Source: a virus. From it: a DNA stretch of 64,000 nucleotides. The position numbers and the translations under genes were made by a program. Shown here one piece after another: positions 47,690 through 55,047 of this stretch. Under the pieces are notes generated by a model. The model did no database searches. It had not been told where the DNA came from and saw only the letters and a list, made by a program, of their open reading frames with translations. How positions within the stretch are numbered: position 1 is the stretch's first letter; each line of letters begins with the position of its first letter. The stretch spans positions 1 to 64,000 of IMG/VR virus record IMGVR_UViG_3300015263_000597; one strand, written 5' to 3'.

Positions 47690-49444
47690 GTGAGCTTCTA
47701 CGACGACTTACTAACTGGCTACGACGAACTGGTATCCACTCCAGAGGGGCTACCTGCGTCCGTAATAAACCGCCTCCAAGTACACCAATCTCGTATGTCC
47801 ACGCGGTCTCGTACTTGCCAGTCATGGCTGTACGAAAAACTCCCCGGCGTATTCAGTGATCCACCAGCGCGGTTTCACACTGACTTCTTTCATCATGTGG
47901 ATACGCTGCGTCTCGGTGAGAAATCCCGTCCATACTTAGCCTGTCTACCTCGTGCAGCTGGCAAGTCTACCGTTGGCATGGGCGCTGCTGCGTTCCTCTC
48001 CGCCATGGGGCAAACTCGCTACGCCCTAGTATTATCTGAACATCTACCTAACGCACAAGACAGGCTGAAGTCACTGAGACTACTATTCGACGAACCCTCG
48101 TTTCGCCGCTCTTACCCATTGATAGCCAAGCCTGCCATGACTGCGGAAGGGCGGTTGTTAGGTTGGAGCAATCGTATTCTCTTTACAAAATCCGGCCACA
48201 TATTCCAGGCCACTAGTCTAGAAGCTGGCAAGCGCGGTGCCAATCAAGCCAGTGTAGAACAGCCTGATCCAGATATGCCGGACGAAGCACGTGAGCTACT
48301 GAAAGCTGTTCGGCCTGATCTACTCATCATAGATGATATCGACAACCAGCTTGACACAGCGCGCGCAACGGCGCGTAAAGAGTCCATCCTGTCTACCGAA
48401 GTGGTACCCATGGGCAGCCGACAGTACCCGTTACGTGTTCTTATACTCCAAAACAGGATCATACACAGCGGTGTGATAGGTCGTATCATTGAACGCAAAA
48501 GCTCGTGTTTTAACGACGCAATAGTCAGTGGTCCATGGAAGGCCATAGTAGACCTGAAGACTAAACCAGTGATGCGCAAGGTCAAGGCTACTGGGGCAGA
48601 GAGCATGAGTGAAGCAGAGCTAGATGAGTACGTTCGTCAGCAACATGACGCAAGTCACCAGCAAGAGAGCGCACTTGAGCAATACGTAGAATACCCAGCA
48701 CATGACATCGTGGGCGGTATCCCTAGCTGGCCGGAGGGGATGAGTATAGCCAAGTGTCAGCAGCTAATCGACGACATGGGTATAGGGGCGTTTCGCGTAG
48801 AAATGAACCACGAGACTACGAATCGCGAAGGGGCGTTGCTGGACGATTCGTACTTTCAACAAGTACCAGATGAGTTTGACTTAAAAACGATCCGTGAACG
48901 TATTGTATCCGTTGACCCTGGCGGCGGTGCTACAGAGTCTGGCATTACTGTAATAGGCCGCTCTATAGGTGAGAAGGCTGGTACCCGATGCATGATGTAC
49001 TACGTCATGGAGGACTTGACTACGGGGCCGCGCGAAGGTTGGGAGGTCGTTGCTGTCATGGCGGCTCATCGGCACAAATGTGACATACTGGTAGAGGACA
49101 ACTACGGCGGCAAGAATCTAATCCGTGCAGTAGAAACAGTGCGCGATGACCTGCGACGACGTGGTAAGATACCTGGTCGACTACCTCAAGTCCACCCCGT
49201 ACACGCTAGCAACAACAAACATGACCGCGCTGTACCGTTCTCTATGGTGTACAAAGAAGGCCGAGTGTGGCACGTAGGTGACCAATCGCGGTTGGAAAAA
49301 CAGTGGACTAGTGCTATACTGGAGCAGAAGGGCGTAGAGAGCCCGGATACACTGGATAGTGCGGTCCATGGGTATAACTACCTGGATAGTAAGCCGCAAG
49401 GTATCGTGGTTGCTGTTGGCGCTGGTACAGATAGCTTTGTGTAA
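47690..49444 (+). CDS. terL: Terminase large subunit
   Basis: 584 residues from GTG 47690. ATPase: Walker A PRAAGKST near 86-93 and Walker B LLIIDDID near 209. Nuclease: SVDPGGG near 405, VEDNYGG near 464 and DTLDSAVHGYNY near 561 give the acidic cluster. It powers DNA packaging and cuts concatemers. No small terminase directly precedes it; 44780 is a candidate. Confidence 0.93.
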   Translation: MSFYDDLLTGYDELVSTPEGLPASVINRLQVHQSRMSTRSRTCQSWLYEKLPGVFSDPPARFHTDFFHHVDTLRLGEKSRPYLACLPRAAGKSTVGMGAAAFLSAMGQTRYALVLSEHLPNAQDRLKSLRLLFDEPSFRRSYPLIAKPAMTAEGRLLGWSNRILFTKSGHIFQATSLEAGKRGANQASVEQPDPDMPDEARELLKAVRPDLLIIDDIDNQLDTARATARKESILSTEVVPMGSRQYPLRVLILQNRIIHSGVIGRIIERKSSCFNDAIVSGPWKAIVDLKTKPVMRKVKATGAESMSEAELDEYVRQQHDASHQQESALEQYVEYPAHDIVGGIPSWPEGMSIAKCQQLIDDMGIGAFRVEMNHETTNREGALLDDSYFQQVPDEFDLKTIRERIVSVDPGGGATESGITVIGRSIGEKAGTRCMMYYVMEDLTTGPREGWEVVAVMAAHRHKCDILVEDNYGGKNLIRAVETVRDDLRRRGKIPGRLPQVHPVHASNNKHDRAVPFSMVYKEGRVWHVGDQSRLEKQWTSAILEQKGVESPDTLDSAVHGYNYLDSKPQGIVVAVGAGTDSFV

Positions 49445-49459
49445 GTAAGGGAGATCCAC

Positions 49460-49777
49460 TTGGCACATACAGAAACAATCAAGCAAGCGCACGCCAGAAT
49501 TGCTGCTGCCCTTGACATGGAAATGGACAAGTCTGGAATCACTGCTATGTACCCGGGGTGTGCAAGCTCGCATGGACTTGCGTATATAGTGCTCGACGTG
49601 GTACGCACTGGGCAAGACATTGAACAGTGGACGATACGTGCGGATGTCAATGTGCCCGCTGGTAACCATGGGCCTGCCATGTTAGCTAAGAGGCTTGGCG
49701 AGCTAGCACAACTATCTCATGTTCAAGCGTGTGCGATGGCTATGGTAGGAGGTAGAACTTGGAACATGATAGAGTAG
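49460..49777 (+). CDS. Hypothetical protein
   Basis: 105 residues from TTG 49460 (AAGGGAGA upstream). Helical N-terminus, alpha/beta body. Unassigned. Confidence 0.5.
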   Translation: MAHTETIKQAHARIAAALDMEMDKSGITAMYPGCASSHGLAYIVLDVVRTGQDIEQWTIRADVNVPAGNHGPAMLAKRLGELAQLSHVQACAMAMVGGRTWNMIE

Positions 49778-49816
49778 GTAGTATACACAACGGTGCTTAT
49801 CCAAGGAGAGCAGAAA

Positions 49817-49969
49817 ATGTCCATCAAGATGCGCAAGATAATCTACAGAACACTAACTAGGATTGCCTGTTGGTTAGGCTCTCATGATGTGTACGTACTA
49901 CACGACGGACTAGGGAGTAGCTCTTTACCTGCGTGTCGTAGATGTGGCAAGCTGTTTCAGCGCAGATAG
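49817..49969 (+). CDS. 50-residue zinc-knuckle protein
   Basis: ATG 49817 with AAGGAGAG upstream. Basic N-terminal helix, then C of ACWLG and CRRCGKLFQRR, a likely three- or four-ligand zinc site. Unassigned. Confidence 0.5.
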   Translation: MSIKMRKIIYRTLTRIACWLGSHDVYVLHDGLGSSSLPACRRCGKLFQRR

Positions 49970-49990
49970 CTTTGTGTAGGAGAACGAAAA

Positions 49991-50287
49991 ATGGCACTTC
50001 CTATTTACGAGCACAGACAAGTCGGCGACCACGAAACTCTACGTAAAGCTCTTACGGAAGAGGGGGCGTCTGTATCACAGATGTATGTAGACGACAGCGA
50101 CACTGCCTGGGTTAACTGGGATGCAACAGTCCCGTCTAAAAACGTGTCCCTAGTTATTCGTGCGTATGGCAATAAAAGCAGAACACCTACTTTGGAAGTC
50201 GGTTTAATTATAGGCGATATCGAACTACCGCTATCTGGTAGCTTATCTCCAGAGCATAGAGCAGCAGATGAGGAACCTGATCAATGA
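49991..50287 (+). CDS. Hypothetical protein
   Basis: 98 residues, beta-rich with an acidic tail, TAGGAGAA before ATG. Unassigned. Confidence 0.5.
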   Translation: MALPIYEHRQVGDHETLRKALTEEGASVSQMYVDDSDTAWVNWDATVPSKNVSLVIRAYGNKSRTPTLEVGLIIGDIELPLSGSLSPEHRAADEEPDQ

Positions 50288-50321
50288 CACACATAGCTTT
50301 GTGAGAATAAAGGAGTGCGTA

Positions 50322-50498
50322 ATGGGACTTTTTGACTTTGTAGAAGACGCCTTGACTACAGTCGTGGAAACGCCGCGCAAAGTAGTCAACATGTCTGGTG
50401 ACGTGGTAGCAAAAGTCGCTAAGGAAGCAGTACAAGCGCCAGACGTTATAGCTGATAACGTTGATAAGGTGCTTAGTTCATTGCTAGACAGTGACTAG
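50322..50498 (+). CDS. 58-residue amphipathic protein
   Basis: ATG 50322 (AAAGGAG upstream). MGLFDFVEDALTTVVETPRK and what follows is a repeating amphipathic helix, possibly membrane-associated. Unassigned. Confidence 0.5.
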   Translation: MGLFDFVEDALTTVVETPRKVVNMSGDVVAKVAKEAVQAPDVIADNVDKVLSSLLDSD

Positions 50499-50511
50499 CT
50501 AGAGGGCAGCT

Positions 50512-50778
50512 ATGGATAACAAAGACACCGCAGTTAAGCAAGAACGTCAGATACGTGCTGATCTAGAGTCAACAAATGCGTGTGGCAGTGAAAGTATAGG
50601 ACTAGCAAATCTCGCAAGACACATGTCTAACGTAGCCCTGTCGAAACGCCAGGAATCTGGCATGGGTCAAAGGGACGCACTACGCCTAGAGTCTATAGCG
50701 ACCAAAGCCGACGAGCTTGCAGAGTTGCTGGACGCGTGGATGCCTACAGACAGTCTTCAGATCTACTGGAGACACTGA
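50512..50778 (+). CDS. Helical hypothetical protein
   Basis: 88 residues, helical. Its stop overlaps the ATG of the metallopeptidase-like gene. Unassigned. Confidence 0.5.
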   Translation: MDNKDTAVKQERQIRADLESTNACGSESIGLANLARHMSNVALSKRQESGMGQRDALRLESIATKADELAELLDAWMPTDSLQIYWRH

Positions 50779-51194
50779 TGGAACTAACAGAGCTACAGCA
50801 ACTGCTCGCAGACATTGGCACACGTATGCAACGTGCTATGTCGCTCGGTCTCTGGGATATTCAGTTCGTTGCTGCAAAGTCATCAGACGCCGATGATGGA
50901 AGAATCGGTCTGTGCAGTCCGTTAGTATCGTATGAAACAGCTGTAGTCACTCTGTACTCTGATCGCGTACACACACGTGTAGATGTGCTAAGATCAGTTC
51001 GACATGAACTTATACACATTATGCTGAGTGATGTAGATATGATAGTAGAGTGTGCACGTACAGCCATCGGCGACAACACAGAGATATTCGAGATTGCAAG
51101 ACGTCATGCAGAAGAACGACAAGTGCTGGCTACTGAACGCTTACTTGACAGCGTGAGTCTAACAGCTGAGAAGTTACTGGAGATGGGTCAATGA
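50778..51194 (+). CDS. Putative zinc metallopeptidase (HExxH)
   Basis: 138 residues from ATG 50778. RHELIHIMLSD near 77-87 carries HExxH, preceded by a strand and followed by helices with a possible third ligand in the C-terminal half, as in small phage metallopeptidase-like proteins. A head-processing or host-directed role cannot be decided. Confidence 0.6.
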   Translation: MELTELQQLLADIGTRMQRAMSLGLWDIQFVAAKSSDADDGRIGLCSPLVSYETAVVTLYSDRVHTRVDVLRSVRHELIHIMLSDVDMIVECARTAIGDNTEIFEIARRHAEERQVLATERLLDSVSLTAEKLLEMGQ

Positions 51195-52693
51195 CACACA
51201 TAGCCAATCGCATACACCCGTCCTACTTCCCAATGGCCGCCGCACGGGAACTATCACAAGCCTACATGATAGGCGCAGACGCGTTCCGTTTTGACGGCGC
51301 CAATGATCAAAAGTGGGTACGGCCTACGGCGAGCGAGTACGCATCGGCTAGTGATCCGCTGTACATACGTGGCTACCCGGTGTTTGAGGACCGCCTACGT
51401 CGATGGACTACTACCAACGTCTACGGTGACTCTATAGCCGTTAGTGCCTCACAGCCGATTAATGCCAACGTTGACCTCAGCGAATGGCCGGATATTCTAG
51501 CAGATCGCTGCGTGGGTAAGTATGGTGGCCTTACTGGCGCAGGGCAAGGCTTGATGCAGATGATGGAGATAACGCTAGAGAGTGTGTTTTTCTCAGGCAT
51601 GGATTTCATACGGCTATTCGAGAAAGGCAATCGCGCGTTCTGGGTACGTGAACCGGCCGATAACTTCCTGTACTGGGAGTATGGCTACAGCGAGAACGGC
51701 CTAGTGTTATTGGACGCCGTACTGGAAGGGTCTATAGATGGTACATTGGTACGTCGCGTATACACGGTAACTAGCGAAGGCGTAGAGTGGCGGGTATACC
51801 GCGCTAAAGAGAAAGATTCGTATAAGCGTCGCGTATACGCGCTAACTGACAAGGATGTCGAGCTGTCCTTGGAGCCTGAAAACAAGCCGTGGAAAAGCGG
51901 CTTGTATAGAGGTTTAACGTCAGTACCTGTTGAAGCATTCGCAGCAACATGGGATGAGCCGTACGTTTCTATGCCGCCGTTTAAGGATGCAGCTGAGATA
52001 CAGCTTAAGGTAGATCGCGGTGACTCGCACTTAGAGGACTTCAGGCTACGCGTAGCTACAGCAGCTGTGTTTGTAATAGCGGCGGACTTAACAGTAGATG
52101 AGAATGGACAGACTGTTATGCCTAAAGCAGGCGCAGCTAGGCTACTTGCTCTACCTGAAGGCAGTAGTGGTGACTGGAAATCCTTAGACAGCTCATTTAT
52201 ACCACAAGAGATAGAAGTACTGGAGGACCTGAAGAACGAGGTACGCCGTAAGTGCCTAGATCCGTTAGACGCCCAGTACAAAGGCGACGTCAAGGCTACA
52301 CAGATTGCAGTAGCAGACGCGCGGTCTATGTCTTATCTAGACCTTGCGTTTCTCGCAATGGCGCCAGGGGCTAAGCGACTACTGCGCGCTACGGCCCAGA
52401 TGGAAGGAATACCAGTAACTAACGAACCGCAGCTTACCTTTAGTCGCCGCAGGCCAAAGGCGGAGAGTGATAGAAGTTTAGACCGCGTACTCGAGCTTTA
52501 TGACAAGGGCGTTGTGCTTAACCGGCAAACTGTGCTCGCTGTTGCTCAAAGTGTAGACGACAGCATAAGCGCGGATGTGTGGGCGAAGATATTAGAAATG
52601 GAAGGATCTGGTAGTGAAGGTGAGGAGGGGAGCTTAGATAGCGAGCAGGACAGCGAACAGGATGACAGTGTCGAAGAGGAAGAGGCACAATGA
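51191..52693 (+). CDS. Portal protein (DUF4055-like)
   Basis: 500 residues. Place right after the terminase cluster and before scaffold/coat, length, and segments such as DPLYIRGYPVFEDRLRRW, then SGLYRGLTSVPVEAF and MPPFKDAAEIQLKVDRGDSH match the DUF4055 group of portals. The acidic Glu/Ser/Asp tail (from about 478) is typical. Twelve copies form the DNA channel at the head vertex. Confidence 0.82.
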   Translation: MTHIANRIHPSYFPMAAARELSQAYMIGADAFRFDGANDQKWVRPTASEYASASDPLYIRGYPVFEDRLRRWTTTNVYGDSIAVSASQPINANVDLSEWPDILADRCVGKYGGLTGAGQGLMQMMEITLESVFFSGMDFIRLFEKGNRAFWVREPADNFLYWEYGYSENGLVLLDAVLEGSIDGTLVRRVYTVTSEGVEWRVYRAKEKDSYKRRVYALTDKDVELSLEPENKPWKSGLYRGLTSVPVEAFAATWDEPYVSMPPFKDAAEIQLKVDRGDSHLEDFRLRVATAAVFVIAADLTVDENGQTVMPKAGAARLLALPEGSSGDWKSLDSSFIPQEIEVLEDLKNEVRRKCLDPLDAQYKGDVKATQIAVADARSMSYLDLAFLAMAPGAKRLLRATAQMEGIPVTNEPQLTFSRRRPKAESDRSLDRVLELYDKGVVLNRQTVLAVAQSVDDSISADVWAKILEMEGSGSEGEEGSLDSEQDSEQDDSVEEEEAQ

Positions 52694-53019
52694 GTCTACA
52701 CGCTGTTAGCCGCTGGTACCAAGGCACAGATGGCGTAGTTTTTGAGCACTGCCGTAAAGCACGTAAAGAGCATGTGTGCGATGTTTGCCGTAATCATATT
52801 GAGCCAGGGGAAGACTATCGCGCGGTATGGTCACCTGAGTGCTTTACGGCTGCTTTGCATACCAGCTGTGCAGACCTTATAGATCAACTACACGTGGAGA
52901 TGGATTTGCGAGACGATGAGGGTATCTCGTATAACGAGGCTGCTGATCTGGCCAAACAGTGCGGATATACGTTCGACTTGACTATCCTGACCTGGGAGAA
53001 AGGGGTGGTCCCGTCATGA
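52690..53019 (+). CDS. Zinc-binding protein
   Basis: 109 residues. HVCDVCRNHIEPGEDYRAVW (29-48) and LHTSC near 56 form a C-x2-C...H-x3-C zinc site as in the 26762 product. Coupled to the portal by ATGA. Confidence 0.6.
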   Translation: MSLHAVSRWYQGTDGVVFEHCRKARKEHVCDVCRNHIEPGEDYRAVWSPECFTAALHTSCADLIDQLHVEMDLRDDEGISYNEAADLAKQCGYTFDLTILTWEKGVVPS

Positions 53020-53252
53020 CCGATCTTACAGCGCTGCTCGATGAAACAACGGGCACCAATACGTGGCAGCACGGTTGCTGTGCTGATCATAAATGCGATA
53101 CGACAACGTGCATGAGATTACCCCAAGGGGCCACTTGTGGTGGCTGTAAGCACGTTGAAAAATGCCTCTCCCTCGGGTTCACGTCGTCCGAATCGAATAC
53201 CTGGTGTGATTTTTTTCCTAGACGGTTCCTGTCTAGCAAAGTCATTGCGTGA
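53016..53252 (+). CDS. Small Cys-rich protein
   Basis: ATG 53016 overlaps the previous stop. 78 residues with about nine Cys; CGGCKHVEKCLSLGFTSSES, then WCDFFPRRF matches a widespread small phage protein pattern ending in CDxxPxRF. Metal binding likely; role unknown. Confidence 0.6.
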   Translation: MTDLTALLDETTGTNTWQHGCCADHKCDTTTCMRLPQGATCGGCKHVEKCLSLGFTSSESNTWCDFFPRRFLSSKVIA

Positions 53253-53265
53253 CTCAGCCAGATCG

Positions 53266-53294
53266 TTGACATACGTATCTACACAGGCTACACT
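53266..53294 (+). promoter_or_regulatory. Sigma70-type promoter of the double tRNA-like RNA
   Basis: TTGACA at 53266-53271, 17-bp spacer, TACACT at 53289-53294. The predicted start, about 53301, coincides with the 5' end of the outer acceptor stem. Confidence 0.85.
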
Positions 53295-53301
53295 ACGTAC
53301 T

Positions 53302-53418
53302 GGCTGTAGCTCAGTCTGGTAGAGCAAGCGTAGCCGCAGGTTCGAATCCTGCCTCTGTGCGCAGAGTAGCTCAGTCTGGTAGAGTGACGCTGTCAGCGGT
53401 TCAAATCCGCTCAGCCCT
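53302..53418 (+). ncRNA. Double tRNA-like RNA (two tRNA elbows sharing one anticodon stem)
   Basis: Outer domain: acceptor GGCTG/CAGCC (53302-06/53412-16), TA, D arm GCTC-AGTCTGGTA-GAGC (53309-25), T arm AGCGG-TTCAAAT-CCGCT (53395-411). Inner domain, circularly permuted: T arm GCAGG-TTCGAAT-CCTGC (53336-52), acceptor CTCTG/CAGAG closed by a TGCG loop (53353-66), TA, D arm GCTC-AGTCTGGTA-GAGT (53369-85). Both are joined by one stem AGCGT/ACGCT (53327-31/53387-91) at the exact tRNA position 27-31/39-43. No CCA and no anticodon loop, so not a translating tRNA. Own promoter and terminator. A decoy for tRNA-recognising host enzymes is one idea; I know no described family. Confidence 0.75.
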
Positions 53419-53422
53419 TGAG

Positions 53423-53446
53423 AGCCCGGATATACCGGGCTTTCTT
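53423..53446 (+). terminator. Rho-independent terminator of the double tRNA-like RNA
   Basis: AGCCCGG at 53423-53429 pairs with CCGGGCT at 53435-53441 over an ATATA loop, then TTCTT. Confidence 0.88.
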
Positions 53447-53450
53447 GCTA

Positions 53451-53479
53451 TTGACAAGTGCAGCCGAGTAGTCTAGACT
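53451..53479 (+). promoter_or_regulatory. Sigma70-type promoter of the second ncRNA
   Basis: TTGACA at 53451-53456, 17-bp spacer, TAGACT at 53474-53479, beginning only 5 nt after the preceding terminator's tail. Confidence 0.82.
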
Positions 53480-53485
53480 GTACAG

Positions 53486-53635
53486 TCTAGTCCCGCCCTG
53501 CACCCGGTGACAACGAATGAAGGGCGGACTGTTAGAGGGTAGACTACCTGTCTACAAGGTTGAGGCACGGTTAAACGCGGTGCCAACTTGGCCCACACTC
53601 CAGATCCTTAGGCGGGAAGTGAGTGTGGGCCTTTT
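53486..53635 (+). ncRNA. Structured small RNA of about 150 nt
   Basis: No ORF. Stems: AGTCC-c-GCCCT/AGGGCGGACT (53489-99/53521-30) with one bulged C; GTAGAC/GTCTAC (53539-44/53550-55); GGCAC/GTGCC (53564-68/53580-84) extended by AAG/CTT; then the terminator stem. Starts at its own promoter. Function unknown; no family recognised. Confidence 0.72.
53590..53635 (+). terminator. Rho-independent terminator of the second ncRNA
   Basis: GGCCCACACTC at 53590-53600 pairs with GAGTGTGGGCC at 53621-53631, followed by TTTT. Confidence 0.88.
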
Positions 53636-53696
53636 ACTGTCTACCCGTGCCTGAGTTTCATGTAGACGCCGTCTTATTTACCACAGGGGTGTTTAG

Positions 53697-54005
53697 CTAA
53701 TCTGTCGGCTCCTGCTCTATCGGTTTCTTCGGCGCATTGCGTAAGCTAGCGGCGTGGGACACTATCATCCCATCGCCTACGTGCTCTCTGATTACTACAA
53801 AGTCATCGCCGCTGTCTGCTGATACGGATATGACGATAGTGCTGTGGTCTTGCCCTTCGCTCTCTACGTATAGATCTGTCCATATCCTTCCTTCTACTAG
53901 TGCAGTAAGTGCATAGTCTGTCTCTGCCGCCAAACTGCGTCGGGTTTTCCTACAATGATCGGATAGTGCTCTGTGCATTTTGTCTGTAATGCGGACGCTT
54001 TTCAT
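53697..54005 (-). CDS. Ribbon-helix-helix repressor-like protein
   Basis: ATG 54005 gives 102 residues; the frame to 54083 runs through its promoter. KSVRITDKMHRALSDHCRKT and LAAETDYALTALVEGR (2-41) match an Arc-type RHH domain, followed by a beta-rich C-terminal part. It is the only minus-strand gene in the late region and faces the scaffold promoter, so it may control both. The 8-bp inverted repeat at 54022-54049 is a fitting autoregulatory operator. Confidence 0.65.
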   Translation of the reverse strand: MKSVRITDKMHRALSDHCRKTRRSLAAETDYALTALVEGRIWTDLYVESEGQDHSTIVISVSADSGDDFVVIREHVGDGMIVSHAASLRNAPKKPIEQEPTD

Positions 54006-54021
54006 TAGGTGTACCCTGTGT

Positions 54022-54083
54022 ACAGATGTCACAACATGTAAACATCTGTCACACACAGTACACCAGTGTGCCAGCTCAGTCAA
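54022..54083 (-). promoter_or_regulatory. Minus-strand promoter and operator of the RHH gene
   Basis: Minus strand: TTGACT at 54083-54078, 17-bp spacer, TACTGT at 54060-54055. Downstream of it, ACAGATGT (54022-54029) and ACATCTGT (54042-54049) form a perfect inverted repeat between promoter and start codon. Confidence 0.7.
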
Positions 54084-54103
54084 GTACTTTTTTCCCCTTA
54101 TTC

Positions 54104-54132
54104 TTGACTTTCTGATCCGAATATCCTAGACT
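54104..54132 (+). promoter_or_regulatory. Sigma70-type promoter of the head operon
   Basis: TTGACT at 54104-54109, 17-bp spacer, TAGACT at 54127-54132, divergent from the RHH-gene promoter. The 80-nt leader has hairpins GAGCT/AGCTC (about 54142-54157) and GCGGT/ACCGC (about 54165-54180). Confidence 0.78.
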
Positions 54133-54218
54133 AGTTACCCAGAGCTGCCCAAAGCTCACCCATCGCGGTTGTCATACCGCAACACCTACCGTCGGTACTC
54201 AAACCGGAGGACACTGTT

Positions 54219-55022
54219 ATGCCTATAACGAGCGAAGAAATCACAGATGCCCTTGGACTGTCCGAGCTGTCAGACGAGCAACAGACTTACATCAGCGCAC
54301 TTGTGGCCAAGTACACAGAGGCTGAACAAGGCATCGACAAGGTAAAGGAAGCTGCGGCCAAAAAAGCTCGCTTACAAGCTAACCGCACTAAGGAACTGCT
54401 AGAGAAGCTACTTAATGCAGATAGTCCAGATGAGCTAGATCTTGGCGATTCTGCGCCGGACGAGAAAGATCCGCTGGCAGGAATAGCCGCCTTACTCAAG
54501 CAGCACAAAGAGTCCGAGCTGTCTGGTAAGTCCGAACTCCAGCAGCGCCTTGAGGAACTACAGGCATACAACGCAGAGCAAGAAAAGAAGCTTAAGGCTC
54601 ACGAGACCAAAACGGCCGAAATGCTCAAGAAGATGCAAGACGCCGAAACGGCCCGTGCTGAGAAAGAGCTTTACGACTTTGCGGTCAGCAAGTACATGGA
54701 CAAGGTCAACGAGGACATGCGCCCAATAGTGTGGGAAAAGACGCGACCAATGGTCAGCCAGGTCAATGGCGCGCTAATTGTCAAAGATGCTGATGGCACT
54801 CCGCGTATGCTCGGCGACAAGGTTGCAGATTACAGCGCGCTACTTGGCGACATGCGCACCGGTGGCAAAGAGTTCGGCCTGAACCTAGCATCCGCTTTCA
54901 CACCCGTAGACAAGGACACAGAACCTGGTAACACCCGCTCACCGCTTCACCCGAACGCTGGGCAAACAACAGAAGAGCCTGACAAGCTCTTCCAACGGCT
55001 CTACGGAGGCAAAGGTCTGTAG
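54219..55022 (+). CDS. Scaffolding protein
   Basis: 267 residues just before the coat gene. Residues about 40-150 are a long, charged coiled coil (KSELQQRLEELQAYNAEQEK), and the C-terminal region is basic and Gly-rich, as in scaffolds that bind coat subunits. CGGAGGA precedes the ATG. Expected to direct procapsid assembly and then leave. Confidence 0.8.
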   Translation: MPITSEEITDALGLSELSDEQQTYISALVAKYTEAEQGIDKVKEAAAKKARLQANRTKELLEKLLNADSPDELDLGDSAPDEKDPLAGIAALLKQHKESELSGKSELQQRLEELQAYNAEQEKKLKAHETKTAEMLKKMQDAETARAEKELYDFAVSKYMDKVNEDMRPIVWEKTRPMVSQVNGALIVKDADGTPRMLGDKVADYSALLGDMRTGGKEFGLNLASAFTPVDKDTEPGNTRSPLHPNAGQTTEEPDKLFQRLYGGKGL

Positions 55023-55047
55023 GGCGCAAACTTGAGGAGCCTGAACC

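Noticed and set aside
53300-53418. Two separate tRNA genes
   Set aside because: Each would lack an anticodon arm and neither acceptor pairs within its own unit. The crosswise pairing into one molecule explains every stem, so a single double tRNA-like RNA is preferred.
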